DNA of 64,000 bases from Procambarus clarkii (GCF_040958095.1 NC_091228.1:6569200-6633199); one strand, 5' to 3'. Numbered from the stretch's first letter, positions 39,901-49,485 are shown. Translations and numbers: made by a program. The notes: generated by a model from the letters alone, not told the origin.

Positions 39901-41639
39901 ACAAAGAGGAAGGAAGAAGATGCCATTTTCAAGGAATGAAAGGTTTCTGGCCACCCATTATATCCCAAAGAGTCCAAGGCCTTCTTGAGGTTATCTTGAA
40001 ATGATTTCGGGGCTTTTAGTGTCCCCGCGGCCCGGTCCTCGACCAGGCCTCCACCCCCAGGAAGCAGCCCGTGACAGCTGACTAACACCCAGGTACCTAT
40101 TTTACTGCTAGGTAACAGGGGCGTAGGGTGAAAGAAACTCTGCCCATTGTTTCTCGCCGGCGCCTGGGATCGAACCCAGGACCACAGGATCACAGGATCA
40201 CAAGTCCCGCGTGCTGTTCGCTCGGCCGACCGGCTCCCTGTCCGCTCGCTCCTCCCGCCTTGGAACTATACATTGAAATACAACTTTCCTGGAGATGCCA
40301 CATTTCCCCCTTAACCACCGATGAAATCACGACAAATACAACTATTATTGAAATTTTTTTCCTTAGGATATGCCGGGGAGCGGGTGTCCGGACTGGGGAG
40401 GATCACCGGACTGGACCCGGCCCAGCCACAGTTCCAGCACATGCCGGCTAGAGTCCGCCTGGACCCCTCCGACGCCCTCTTTGTCGACGTCATCCACACC
40501 GACACCATACCCTTCACCTTGTGTAAGTATTACCTAAACATTTATGCCGTCAAAATCTGCAGCTTTCCCAGAATTGGTCTGCTTTAGTTTGTTTTATATA
40601 CTCGCCGCATTATTTGGTTACGACGAATCCTTCCAGTCTCTGCGCGATCACCTCGCCAGTCTACGACTGTACATTAGAGTGGACAATCCACGGGTCTGAG
40701 TGCGTGGGGACGCGGCACCAACTTCCTCCCAAGTCATGCGAAGCCGAAATGGGTTCACAGTGATCGTCCGCCCTTGTCTTCCCCTAGGAGACGAACACCC
40801 ACACGACCTTAAGCACTTTGTTTCATTTTCTTTCGTGGGTAAATATTGTCACGTTATTCATTACGCATTAATTTCTTGGTGATTTACATACATTATCTAT
40901 GCGAACAAGCCTGAATGGTCCCCAGGACTATATGCAACTGAAAACTCACATTATCTATATATAGTATGATCCGGCCAGGGTTCGACCACAGATTGCCCCG
41001 CTCCTGGGCCAGGCAAGTCCACTACGAGCTCACCATAGCCCGTGCTACTCGGAACTTACGTTTCGAGCAGCTGAATCTAAAAACAACCACCAGGATTCAA
41101 CCCTCGCTATACACAGTACTGAAACCACGTACTGTGTACGCCGGGGGGCTCATCTCTGGCTATGCAGGTTCGAGTCCTGGTCGGTTGAAGACTATTAACA
41201 GTCATGAACCTCAGGCGAAGGTGTTGAAAGTGGCGTCTTGCATTTACAGACAGGGAAAAAGGTTATCATGTATAACCAAACTCAATTACGGGCTCACCAT
41301 AGCCCGTGCTACATGGACACTTCGTCCTGAGTAGCTAAATCTTTAACAACAACAACATGTATTTACAGTTGGTGGATATGGACTCAGAGAACCACTTGGC
41401 CACGTCGACTTTTACCCCAACGACGGTCTCTACCAACCAGGATGCCAGTCTCCAGTCACCAGGTGGATGAGTAACAACGACGTCTCCAAATGTCAGTCCA
41501 CATTTCGTTGTTTTGAAAATAAATGAAATAGCTGTTAAATTATGTATGAGTTAGCATAATTAAGCACAAAATGGCAAATTTTGCGCTTATTTATGAACTC
41601 ACTCGTGCAAGGCAAACTATGTAGAGGTCCAGCAGCCAT

Positions 41640-41685
<46 letters not shown>

Positions 41686-44600
41686 CAAAAGCGGTTGAGG
41701 ACGCTCTGGGATGCAGCCACATGCGCTCCGCCGCCCTCTTCACAGACTCCATAATCTCCCAGTGCTCCTACATGGCCTTCGCCTGCGACAGCTACCAGAA
41801 GTACCAAGCAGTAAGTATTATCACAGCACATAAAATAAGGGTGAAGATTGATTACATGGTTTTTCCTCCAGATTATAAACCAAAGCCAGGGGGGGTTTAT
41901 GCCCCTTATGTGTAGCAGAAGCGTGTTGAACAGCCCGAGACTGTTCAACACGCTTCCGCTACACATAAGGGGCATAACTGGCAATCCCCTCATAATGTTC
42001 AAGAGAGAACTGGATAAGTACCTCCAAAGGATACCTGATCAACCAGGCTGTGACTCATGTCAGGCTGCGAGCAGCCGCGTCCAACAGCCTCGTTGATCAG
42101 TCCAGCAACCAGGAGGCCTGGTCGACAACCGGGCCGCGGGGACTCTAAGCCCCGGAAGCACCTCAAGGCAACCTCAAGGTAGGGGGTATTAAGATATATA
42201 TATATTAACGTCCCTTTTAGTGTTTACTCACGGGAGACATCTCCCGTCACGCAGGGTGCAGTCGCACCTCCACAGATCTCCAGTATCAGCTCTTGATACT
42301 GGTAATGGCTCAAAAGGGCCACCACTTACGGGCTATTCATGCCCGTGCCACCTTTTGGGTGGCTTAATCTTCATCAATCATTAGTGTTTACTCTGGGCTG
42401 GTGCCTCTTCATTCCATGTATGTGGGGAAGAGAAGTGATGTGAAAAACTGGAAATTTCATGTTATGTCGTTTGCAGGGGGAGTGCTTCAGCTGTGGTGAG
42501 AACGGCACCAGGTGTGCGCGCATGGGCATCCAGGCAGACACCTGGCTTGGCACCCAACCAGTTGGCCAGATGTTCATCTCGACTGGGTCGGCGAATAAAC
42601 TGTGCTGTGAGTATACCAGTATCAGTGGTGTATGTAACCTAACGTTGCTCCCTGATTCATTATATACTCTTAATGTTGGCTTATTGAAGATATTAAATGT
42701 GCTACAAGGTAGCAATATTAGTGAGGGCTCTGTGGTACCCACGGCCCCATCAGTGAGGGCCCTGTGGTACCCATGGCCCCATCAGTGAGGGCTCTGTGGT
42801 ACCCATGGCCCCATCAGTGAGGGCTCTGTGGTACCCATGGCCCCAACATCAATGAGGGCCCTGTGGCCCCAACACTTTACAGTTGCCTCTGGCCAAACAA
42901 GTTTGACCCCATTTAACACACTTTCTTTTTATCACACAGTGTACCACTACCGGCTGAGGCTGGAGCTTGAGAAAGCCGGGGCGAGGAGCCGAGCTGGGAG
43001 CATGAAGCTCTCTTTCTTCACCACAGCCGGTCTCTCCTGGACCTTCACGCTCTCCATTGAGTAAGTTTCTTGACACAAACGTCGAGACAAATCATATAAT
43101 TGGCTTTTATCATATTTGGAATGAAATTGGCGATGGATTAGTGCTCTGAAAATGGGCTTCACGATCCTCAATTGGGAAGCATTGTGCTTATTTAGCATTG
43201 TGCTTGTACAAATCGACAAGGGCCGTGACGAGGATTCGAACCTACGTCCGAGATCATCCCAAACGCTGCCTTTATCCGACTGAGCTACGACATTGTCTAT
43301 CTTATTTGTCTATTTTGTTGTTCATCTAGTTTAACAAATCCACAAGGGCCGTGACGAGGATTCGAACCTGCGTCCGGGAGCATCCCAGACACTGTCTTAA
43401 TCGACTGAGCTACGACAGGGTTAAAATGCTCCCGGACGCCGGTTCGAATCCTCGTCACGGCCCTTGTGGATTTGTTCATTTGATGCATCACGTTAGTGTG
43501 ATCTCTGTGTGGTTCATCTAGTTTCTCTACCTAGTTCAATGCCTTTCTAAATAACGTGACTAGACCCTCTTATTTTCAACTCTAATACTGCGTTTTATTA
43601 TTTTCTATCATGCTAGATCTACGGATAAGATCGATCCTGACCAAGGGTACACCTTCCTGCTTGAACACGACGAGGAACTCGGCGCCAGCGTGTTCGCCAA
43701 GCTGACCTGGACGGCCAGGCGGAGCATCGCCTGCCCCGCCTGTGACGCCAGCCTCCCCGTCTCCAGTCTCTCGCTCCTCAACATAGAGAAGTCTGCCCAG
43801 AGGTGAGCCTCTCCGGCGGTTTACAGAAATGTTTATTATCAAATTTACTGGCTGTATTTTTAATATTAAATGGTATTTTTAATCGTAACGACGTTTCGGT
43901 CCGTCCTGGATCATTCTCAAGTCGATTGTGAGAATAGACACACTCTCAATCGACTTGAGAATGGTCCAGGATGGACCGAAACGTCGTTGTCCCTTCACTT
44001 TCTAGTGTGTGGTTTGGTCAACATATTTCAACCACGTTATTGTGACTCCTCGCCTGCATTTTTATTCGTATTTTGAAAGCAACGCCATACATAAGTCTCA
44101 ATCCAGGATACATGGGTAATTACACACAGAAATCACAATAGCGTGATGCATAAAATTTAGGATTTGTTTACATGGATAATCGTGTATCCGTGACTACATA
44201 ATCATAGTATAATAGTCCCCGTGGCGTAGTGGTAAGACGCTAGCCTGGCGTTTCGTGAGCACTTTGTCCTGGCCGGGAGGATTGACTGGGTGCCAACCCT
44301 TAACTGTAGCCTCTGTTCACCCAGCAGTAAAATGGGTACCTGGTTGCTAAACGATTTGACAGGGTCGTATACCGGGGAATATAGGATTTAGGACCTGCCC
44401 GAAAGGCTGTGTGTGCTGGTGGCTGAACAAGAATGTAAGAATTCTTGTATTAAAAAGAAAAAGAGTGGGCGTGGATCTCTAATTTCTCTGAACTTCAGTA
44501 GTAGTTAGAAAAGTGGAAAATCCCAGTTTGGCAGAAGGATGCTGCTTCTGGAACCTTTTCTTATTAAGACCTCTCAATAGCTCGGTTGATAGAGCTTCGG

Positions 44601-45486
44601 TTTCACACGCTTGGGGTCCGCGGTTCAAGTTTCCTAGAGCCCAGATCAGTGGAATTTTGGTTTGATGTTGGGTTTAAGGCCCAGCAACCTCTGCAGGAGT
44701 CAAGGCCACTGACCAATCAATAAAAAAATACTTTAATCCTGGAAATAGTACAGGACAAAATGCTAGGTATGTGCATATGCACAGAGAAGTGGGGGGTACA
44801 TCTGTGTATATATGTCGTGCCTAATAGCCACAATCGCACTACTTGGCCTAGCATGGGAAGTTCGATTTGCCTAACAGGCAGAAAGAATTTGAGATTTCAA
44901 AAATTTATTTCCAGATTGTTCTTTCCTAAAAATAATAATCCATTAGGAACATGATTTGCTGACTTAGGTTAGGACAGATTTGCATAGGATAGGTACGTCA
45001 GGTTTGCTGAAATTTCTATGTTAGTATTGACTCAATAAAATCGCAATCATATATAATACAATAAAAACAATTTTTTAAGATTTGTTTAATTTAATATTTC
45101 ACGGAAATTTGCCTTGTTAGCCAACTCTGGCTATTAGGCACGACATATATACCGAGATGGGGTACACCTTTCAGTGTAAATCATTTTATTTTTCACGTGT
45201 TAATTTGTTGAAGACATTAATTACATGTTTACATACTGATGACTCCTCATTGGTGGCTCCCACACTAACTTAACTCCAATGAATAAATGAGTATAAAAAC
45301 TGAATGCGTGTTGGATGTACAATTAAAAGTCTGTACCTGTACGACGACAGGAATCTTGGGGACCATTCGAGTTCCGGTCCAGAGGAGGTTGTCCTGTGCC
45401 CTGGTGGCAGACGGGGCGTTCTCCTGTTGGGTTCCGGGGACACCACCAACCTGGAGCAGTCCCCCGGCTGCTACTACTCTGCTTGA
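36808..45486 (+). CDS. Lipase copy B: secreted pancreatic-type lipase (PNLIP family), multi-exon
   Basis: Tandem duplicate of lipase A with ten exons: 36808-36999, 38242-38525, 39260-39473, 40367-40522, 41369-41491, 41683-41810, 42477-42606, 42940-43060, 43617-43802 and 45351-45486 (stop TGA). Phases 1,0,1,1,1,0,1,2,2 are identical to copy A. Order: signal peptide, alpha/beta-hydrolase domain, PLAT-like domain and a cysteine-containing C-terminus. Triad: serine in LICYSLGAH, aspartate in GLDPAQPQF, histidine in CSHMR. The two residues before the serine's neighbour differ from the family's G-H-S, so activity may be altered. The start-codon exon was not found upstream. An AATAAA at 45709-45714 could end the transcript. 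Being secreted and duplicated fits a digestive (hepatopancreas) lipase, but that is inference. Confidence 0.9.
37208..37248. repeat. Near-perfect 40-bp palindrome
   Basis: CCTATTTACAGTAACGAG and its inverse complement separated by about 5 nt, in lipase B intron 1. A second imperfect stem (GCCTTAGACATCTAGTGCCTT...) lies just upstream. Possibly a MITE remnant. Confidence 0.6.
37425..37960. other. tRNA-like SINE traces in lipase B intron 1
   Basis: Fragments around 37430-37500 (GGGTCTCGAACCGTAGACC) and 37895-37960 (GATTCGAGACCCAAATGAAT) of the SINE also at 11585, plus the repeat phrase AAAAGTGATTCCGTGCACCC at 37510 and a run of C. Confidence 0.5.
38010..38086 (+). mobile_element. LINE/SINE 3'-tail fragment
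   Basis: CCTGGTCGACGACCGGGCCG, CGGGGACGCTAAGCCCCGGA and CACCTCAAGGTAAC: the tail shared by the LINE remnant at 41898-42185 and the SINEs at 39984, 60823 and 62756. Confidence 0.7.
38242..38525 (+). CDS. Lipase B exon 2
   Basis: Acceptor TCTTCTAG. Reads [20 protein letters not shown] then [20 protein letters not shown] and ends [20 protein letters not shown]. Normal GTAAGT donor, in contrast to copy A's GC donor at the same place. Confidence 0.93.
38618..38774 (-). mobile_element. Multi-hairpin SINE, 10-bp target duplication
   Basis: GGTCCTGTAA at 38608-38617 and 38775-38784. Confidence 0.88.
38924..39112 (-). mobile_element. Palindromic retroposon, 13-bp target duplication (1 mismatch)
   Basis: Tail left, both arms complete. 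ATATTCTGACAGC (38911-38923) and ATATTATGACAGC (39113-39125). Confidence 0.9.
39260..39473 (+). CDS. Lipase B exon 3, altered nucleophile elbow
   Basis: Reads [20 protein letters not shown] and ends [20 protein letters not shown]. Where copy A and the family have G-H-S-L-G, this reads C-Y-S-L-G (codons TGT TAC TCC CTC GGG at about 39449-39463). The serine is kept; the first glycine and the histidine are not. 214 nt as in copy A. Confidence 0.95.
39500..39714 (-). mobile_element. Multi-hairpin SINE with a second copy nested in it, 12-bp target duplication
   Basis: The outer minus-strand copy is flanked by GTAATATTAACT (39488-39499 and 39715-39726). Near its tail end a truncated plus-strand copy (about 39519-39570) sits between repeats of ATTAAGCCA, so it inserted later. 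Confidence 0.82.
39747..39803 (+). mobile_element. Multi-hairpin SINE, strongly truncated
   Basis: Only the last two hairpins and tail. AAAATATA-type repeats flank it. Confidence 0.7.
39984..40235 (-). mobile_element. tRNA-derived SINE (class II-like head) with LINE-type tail
   Basis: Minus-strand reading: GGAGCCGGTCGGCCGAGCGA head, box B GGTTCGATCCC, GAGAAACAATGGGCAGAG, GTAAAATAGGTACCTGGG, then CCTGGTCGAGGACCGGGCCG and a CTCAAGATAACCTCAAG tail. Confidence 0.85.
40367..40522 (+). CDS. Lipase B exon 4 (catalytic aspartate)
   Basis: Acceptor TTTCCTTAG. Reads [20 protein letters not shown] and ends [18 protein letters not shown]. 156 nt as in copy A; the best conserved exon of the pair. Confidence 0.95.
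40972..41090 (-). mobile_element. 'GGGCTATGGTGAGCCC' SINE-like repeat
   Basis: GCCCCGCTCCTGGGCCAGG, GAGCTCACCATAGCCCGTGC and AGCTGAATCTAAAAACAACC. Confidence 0.7.
41284..41358 (-). mobile_element. 'GGGCTATGGTGAGCCC' SINE-like repeat, variant tail
   Basis: Hairpin plus CTACATGGACACTTCGTCCT and an (AAC)n end only about 10 bp before the exon 5 acceptor. Confidence 0.72.
41369..41491 (+). CDS. Lipase B exon 5
   Basis: Reads [20 protein letters not shown] then [20 protein letters not shown]. The lid is four residues shorter than in copy A. Donor AAAT/GTCAGT is weaker than that of copy A. Confidence 0.9.
41641..41682 (+). promoter_or_regulatory. (CT)n tract serving as polypyrimidine tract of lipase B exon 6
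   Basis: About 20 CT units run straight into the AG acceptor at 41681-41682. The simple repeat is the whole polypyrimidine tract for this exon. Confidence 0.8.
41683..41810 (+). CDS. Lipase B exon 6 (catalytic histidine)
   Basis: Reads [20 protein letters not shown] then [20 protein letters not shown]. The histidine lies in CSHMR. 128 nt, phase 1 to 0, as in copy A. Confidence 0.94.
41898..42185 (+). mobile_element. LINE C-terminal/3' remnant with inverted 5' end
   Basis: The frame reads [20 protein letters not shown] then [18 protein letters not shown], the C-terminus of a LINE reverse transcriptase. It is followed by the tail GGCCTGGTCGACAACCGGGC ... CACCTCAAGG. The first 37 bp (TTATGCCCCTTATGTGTAGC...) are inverted upstream of themselves around a 7-nt loop. 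Confidence 0.75.
42230..42381 (+). mobile_element. Multi-hairpin SINE, perfect 12-bp target duplication
   Basis: TAGTGTTTACTC at 42218-42229 and 42382-42393. All five stems intact. Confidence 0.92.
42477..42606 (+). CDS. Lipase B exon 7
   Basis: Reads [20 protein letters not shown] then [20 protein letters not shown]. Shares the C-x2-C-x6-C pattern with copy A; one codon shorter. Confidence 0.93.
42718..42862. repeat. 32-bp minisatellite in lipase B intron 7
   Basis: About four units of CCATGGCCCCATCAGTGAGG + GCTCTGTGGTAC. Confidence 0.88.
42940..43060 (+). CDS. Lipase B exon 8 (PLAT-like domain)
   Basis: Acceptor TTATCACACAG. Reads [20 protein letters not shown] then [20 protein letters not shown]. 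121 nt, phases as in copy A. Confidence 0.92.
43205..43300 (-). mobile_element. tRNA-derived SINE, single unit
   Basis: Minus strand: TGTCGTAGCTCAGTCGGATA head, box B GGTTCGAATCC, CGTCACGGCCCTTGTCGAT. Confidence 0.8.
43333..43511. mobile_element. tRNA-derived SINE inserted as inverted dimer, 13-bp target duplication
   Basis: A minus-strand unit (box B at GGATTCGAACCTG) joins head to head, at GACAGGGTTAAAATG, a plus-strand unit with the full tail (TTGTTCATTTGATGCATCAC, GTTAGTGTGATCTCTGTGTG). GTTCATCTAGTTT flanks the whole at 43320-43332 and 43512-43524. Box A TAGCTCAGTCG and box B GGTTCGAATCC mark it as tRNA-derived. Confidence 0.88.
43617..43802 (+). CDS. Lipase B exon 9 (PLAT-like domain)
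   Basis: Acceptor TCATGCTAG. Reads [40 protein letters not shown], ending [12 protein letters not shown]. Same cysteine pair and LLNIE block as copy A exon 9. Confidence 0.93.
43888..44057 (+). mobile_element. Palindromic retroposon, 5'-truncated within arm 1, 13-bp target duplication
   Basis: Starts ACGACGTTTCGGTCC, so arm 1 lacks its outer third. ATTTTTAATCGTA (43875-43887) and ATTTTTATTCGTA (44058-44070). Confidence 0.88.
44122..44169 (-). mobile_element. tRNA-derived SINE tail-only insertion
   Basis: CACACAGAAATCACAATAGC, GTGATGCATAAAATTTAGG, between TACATGGGTAAT and TACATGGATAAT. Confidence 0.65.
44212..44463 (+). mobile_element. tRNA-derived SINE (Ala-like head)
   Basis: Same family as 9718-9990: GTCCCCGTGGCGTAGTGGTA, CTGTAGCCTCTGTTCACCCA, CCTGCCCGAAAGGCTGTGTG. 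Confidence 0.8.
44464..45340. other. Lipase B intron 9 remainder; no exon seen
   Basis: A tRNA-like fragment at 44575-44665 (CTCGGTTGATAGAGCTTCGG, GGTTCAAG). A GCCTAATAGCCA phrase at about 44819 recurs inverted at about 45118 (AGCCAACTCTGGCTATTAGG). Otherwise AT-rich. Confidence 0.45.
45351..45486 (+). CDS. Lipase B last exon (C-terminus and stop)
   Basis: Acceptor GTACGACGACAG. Completes phase 2 and reads [20 protein letters not shown] ... [12 protein letters not shown] then TGA. The two cysteines match the C-terminal disulphide region typical of pancreatic lipases. Confidence 0.85.
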
Positions 45487-45708
45487 TGTCTTCTCGTTGA
45501 ATAGCATCATCACTCCACTTGGTATATCGGCCACCCGTTGACAAGACCATCACTTCACTTGGTCACATGTTAATCATCTCTTCACGTGATATGAAACTTC
45601 AAGAACTGAGGTTTCATGCGTTACTAAATTTAATTCTGCATGAAGCATAGCGCTACCCACCGTAGCTGCAGCATAGCGCTACTCACTGTCACTGTAGCTG
45701 AAGTTACC

Positions 45709-45714
45709 AATAAA
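45709..45714 (+). terminator. Possible poly(A) signal of lipase B
   Basis: AATAAA 223 bp after the stop codon, the first on this strand after the last exon that I could find. Position fits a 3' UTR; not proven. Confidence 0.4.
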
Positions 45715-46100
45715 TATGTACAAAACTTTACCAAATATATTAATGTACATAAATACGTATTTCAGATTCCTTTTAACATCTCTAGTTCTTTATCATTGTA
45801 TATTTCAAATAAAAAATTTCCATTAGATTTGATCTATAATTCAAATTACATTTCAGAAAGCCTCATAGTTACTGAAAGAAAGCCTAGTATGGTAATTTTA
45901 AATTTTGTTAAGCATGTAATACTATTATAGTGTATTGATTTTTGTGGCTTCATAAATCATCAGGTTTATATGCGTATATCCTTAATGGTGCTATATTAAG
46001 AGATATAATCAAGGAGATATTGTATCTCCTTGAGATATAATATCAAGTACCTCCTTGCTGAGGTTCTCTGAGAACTCCAAAAGTTTACCATCGTCTAGGG
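45715..46100. other. No gene seen
   Basis: AT-rich. One short self-complementary stretch near 46000-46045 (GATATAATCAAGGAGATATT...). Confidence 0.45.
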
Positions 46101-46101
46101 T

Positions 46102-46318
46102 GCAGATGATGAGTCGCAATAACGTGGCTGAAGAAATGTTGACCAGACCACACAGTAGAATATGAAGGAACGACGTTTCTGTCCGTCCTGGACCATTCTC
46201 AAGTCGATTGTGACAATGTACTTGAGAATGGTCCAGGACGGACCGAAACGTCGTCGTCCCTTCTAGTGTGTGGTCTGGTCAACATATTTCAGCCACGTTA
46301 TTGTGACTCATCGTCTGC
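46102..46318. mobile_element. Palindromic retroposon, both arms with tails
   Basis: The tail occurs at both ends (GCAGATGATGAGTCGCAATA on the left; its inverse to CATCGTCTGC on the right). No clear target duplication. Diverged arms suggest age. Confidence 0.75.
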
Positions 46319-46561
46319 GATTGGGCAGCATTCCTTCCCTCTGTCCTAAATGGCATTTAGGACAGAGTGAAGGTCTGCCCCGTCTCCTAAATGGCATATA
46401 AAATATATCGGCTTAGTATGTTCTGTTTACAATGACCTCACAGTATCTGTGACCCGAGGAGAAGGGTCAAGACCCTCCCACAGCAGCTTGAGGGCCACAG
46501 AAGTTGGTGAAACAGAACTACGCTTCCCTGAACACTAATGTCTTTCAACCCTGATTTCTTT

Positions 46562-46746
46562 TAAGTATCAGGGGAAAGCGCCAAGTCATTTCAACTATAT
46601 AGCACTGGGAAGGGGATCAGGATAAGGATTTGGGATGGGACGAGGGGAGGAGGAATGGTGCCCCAACCACTTTGACGGTTGGGGGATTGAACGCCGATCT
46701 GCATGAAGCGAGACCGTTGCTCTACCGTCCAGCCCAAGTGGTTGGA
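46562..46746 (-). mobile_element. tRNA-derived SINE (GGGAAAGCGCCAAG family)
   Basis: Minus-strand head reads CCACTTGGGCTGGACGGTAG, AGCAACGGTCTCGCTTCATG and box B GTTCAATCCCC. Ends with GCTATATAGTTGAAATGACT + TGGCGCTTTCCCC. Copies at 50742 and 58178. Confidence 0.75.
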
Positions 46747-47144
46747 CATCTCAACCGTGAAGTAACTGCTCCCTAGTGTACCAACTCAATGTCTATCATC
46801 CGTGTTAATTAAGATTCTAAAATCAATAAAGTCATCAATTGTCGTATTAACCATCCTGTACCTTTAAGTATTGATAAAGGGACTGTTGGGAACAATATTA
46901 CTTTTTGTAGATTTTATTTAAAAAAAATATTACAATTTTTTTTACAAGTACATGAGTACTCTGTCAGGTTATCAATTATGCCTCAAGTCTGTTTCTAGCT
47001 TCAAAATCATTAACCGGAAACTCATTACCAAGGACTCATTGCCACAGTTGTTAGAGAGGACCTTGTAATGATTATTTCGGGGCTCAACGTCCCAGCGGCC
47101 CGGTCTTCGACCAGGCCTCCTGACTTCTCCACTACCATCACCAT

Positions 47145-47188
<44 letters not shown>

Positions 47189-48340
47189 TTCATTTACTTT
47201 TGTATAAAACAAGCCACCTGTGGCTTATAGGCAAACAGCCTGAACTGCTACCCAGACAAACACTATGATTACCTTTAAAAAAAACTTTTATGAGCTTTAA
47301 CTTAAGTTAAAATTAATCTAGTTAGTTAATCGGATGAGTAATAAACTGTCTTCACAAACAATAAGCATTCTTTTGTTAATTTTTAAATAGTCTTAAATTT
47401 TTAAAGTTTTTTTTTTCGGAAGCAACCGAAATATTCAGGTCATATATTATTTACTCACACCAAAGATTAATCATTGCTTCATGCCCTTAATTCTTTGTGA
47501 GAAGTTCCGACTCGCTTCGAAATTTAGACAATATTTTGTGCACCTGTTAAACATTAATTCCTCTACATAAAACTATATCAAATGTCCCCTAACCACTTTG
47601 TTTCTCAAGATTGTTTGCGTCTCAATCAGTACTCGCTGGAAAGAGATAAAAAAAGGTGAATATGGGTTAATAACAAGGTTTTGAAATTAACTAAAAAAAA
47701 CAAAAAATCAGCATAAATAAGTATACGTTTGGGGAATTTTGTCTTAGGTGTTGTGTCGAAAAGTACTAGTTTGAAAACAGTGTTATGGATGATTGGACTG
47801 TCGCCAGCTTTCATCGAGGCAAACTAACCGGTTTCAATAATAGAGTGGAGGGGAAGATTAAAAAATAAACTGAACATAGACAGTTGTCCAGGACCCAGTC
47901 ACACTTACTTGCCATGGCTCTATCTAGTAGTTTTTTGTCTCAAGGGCTCTTTGGAGGCAGGTGTGTCGCTTCGAAATTTATGCTTCGAAAGCATAAATTT
48001 CTTTTTATTTTAACTTTTATTAATGCTTCGAAAGTGTGTCGAGCATGAAAGGTCTGCACATATTTTAACCATTTTGCACTAGTTCACCTACTTGTCGACA
48101 AACGCCACTAGTATATCTTGCTTCACCAATAGTAGTAAATGTAACAATGTACATCTTACTGTTCAGCTGGAGAGCAATCCAGAAGATGGCGGAAAGAATC
48201 TTAAAGACATAATTGGCAGAAGCAAGACTCCCATGAACACAAACCAGAAGATACAAGCTCCTCACACACTCCTAGAGTAAGAACACTGACAATTTGAACA
48301 TGAACTTTCTGATAACAAATAAACGCCTTGAGAGACGTCA
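46747..48340. other. No gene seen; one microsatellite
   Basis: Largely AT-rich with no supported exon. Contains a tail fragment GGCCCGGTCTTCGACCAGGC at 47095-47118, a (CA)n run at 47148-47186 and a small hairpin (GAAATTTATGCTTCGAAAGC) near 47975-48002. Confidence 0.5.
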
Positions 48341-48353
48341 TCAAGATATCTTT

Positions 48354-48480
48354 TGGTCTCTGCAGCTGCCTCTCAGACCACAGTTGAACGTTCAGACCAC
48401 ATCTCCTGGTCTCTGCAGCTGCCTCTCAGACCACAGTTGAACGTTCAGACCACATCTCCTGGTCTCTGCAGCTGCCTCTC
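48354..48480. repeat. 53-bp tandem duplication
   Basis: Two and a partial third unit of CTCTGCAGCTGCCTCTCAGA + CCACAGTTGAACGTTCAGAC + CACATCTCCTGGT. Confidence 0.85.
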
Positions 48481-48802
48481 GCAGCCTGAATGTTCAACTC
48501 CCAACGGCTGGTCTCTGGACCTAAACTCTCACAGACCATGGCTTGAACGTTCCAGGGCTTGCTGGCTCAATCTGTGGGAAAAAAAGGATTTTAATGACAA
48601 TTTACATAAACATTTTCTTACGGATTCCAATAAATACGTATTTTAAATTGGATTATTCGCCTCATTTGGCACCTCTGGATGTCGAGATAAAATATGGATA
48701 ATATCCTAGACCGAATTTGTCATTTTTTATATTTTTTCAAAGAAATGGGCTAAAAATACTTTTAAAGGTGTTGTAATAGGTATGCATGCCATTCTAAATT
48801 TA

Positions 48803-48862
48803 GATAGCCCATACGAGGCAGCTCCTAATGTAAATCAAGGTAACTGCAGAAGGCCTATGTTC
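48803..48862 (-). mobile_element. CR1-like LINE 3'-tail fragment
   Basis: CCCATACGAGGCAGCTCCTA and GTAACTGCAGAAGGCCTATG, the inverse of the LINE tail. Confidence 0.65.
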
Positions 48863-49171
48863 TAAGAAGAAGCCATTCTGTCCATAATCCTTGGACAAAT
48901 TGTGTGCGATTAGTCCGAGTAACATAGCATGTTTTGGATAATGTTGTAATGTGAATAATAATTTGAGAGAGTTCTGAAGCACACAGAGGCTTGTACATCA
49001 TCACACACACATCTGTGTGTGATGATGTAAGGGCGAAGAGGGAGAACAGACTGTTGACATAGCTCGGGTGCAGTGGGGGGGGGGGGGGGTTGTGTAAAAG
49101 CCTGGTTTGTGCCTCGGAGAGGCTACGGGATCCAGTAAGTTCAGTAGAACTTCGGTTTCAACCCTTTTAAC

Positions 49172-49262
49172 CCTGTCGTAGCTCAGTCGATTAAGGCAGT
49201 GTCTGGGATGCTCCCGGACGCAGGTTCGAATCCTCGTCACGGCCTTTGTGGATTTGTTCAGA
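49172..49262 (+). mobile_element. tRNA-derived SINE, single unit
   Basis: CTGTCGTAGCTCAGTCGATT, GGGATGCTCCCGGACGCAGG, box B GGTTCGAATCC, CGTCACGGCCTTTGTGGATT. 3' tail cut short. Confidence 0.82.
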
Positions 49263-49485
49263 GTTCTAAAGACTATGTATATTTGGAAAATCAATTAAAT
49301 TGTGTTGTGCAGGATCTATGTTACCTTGGGTGACATTCAATACAAACTCGGACAATTCTCTGCATTTACATTATTTTTCCTCTAAAATATATAAATTAGT
49401 TTATTGTTCGATGGAGTTCCTGATAGTGCCTAGGTTGACTCCCCAAAAATATTTGTACCAGAGTGTTTGGAGCCGCCATCGTTGT

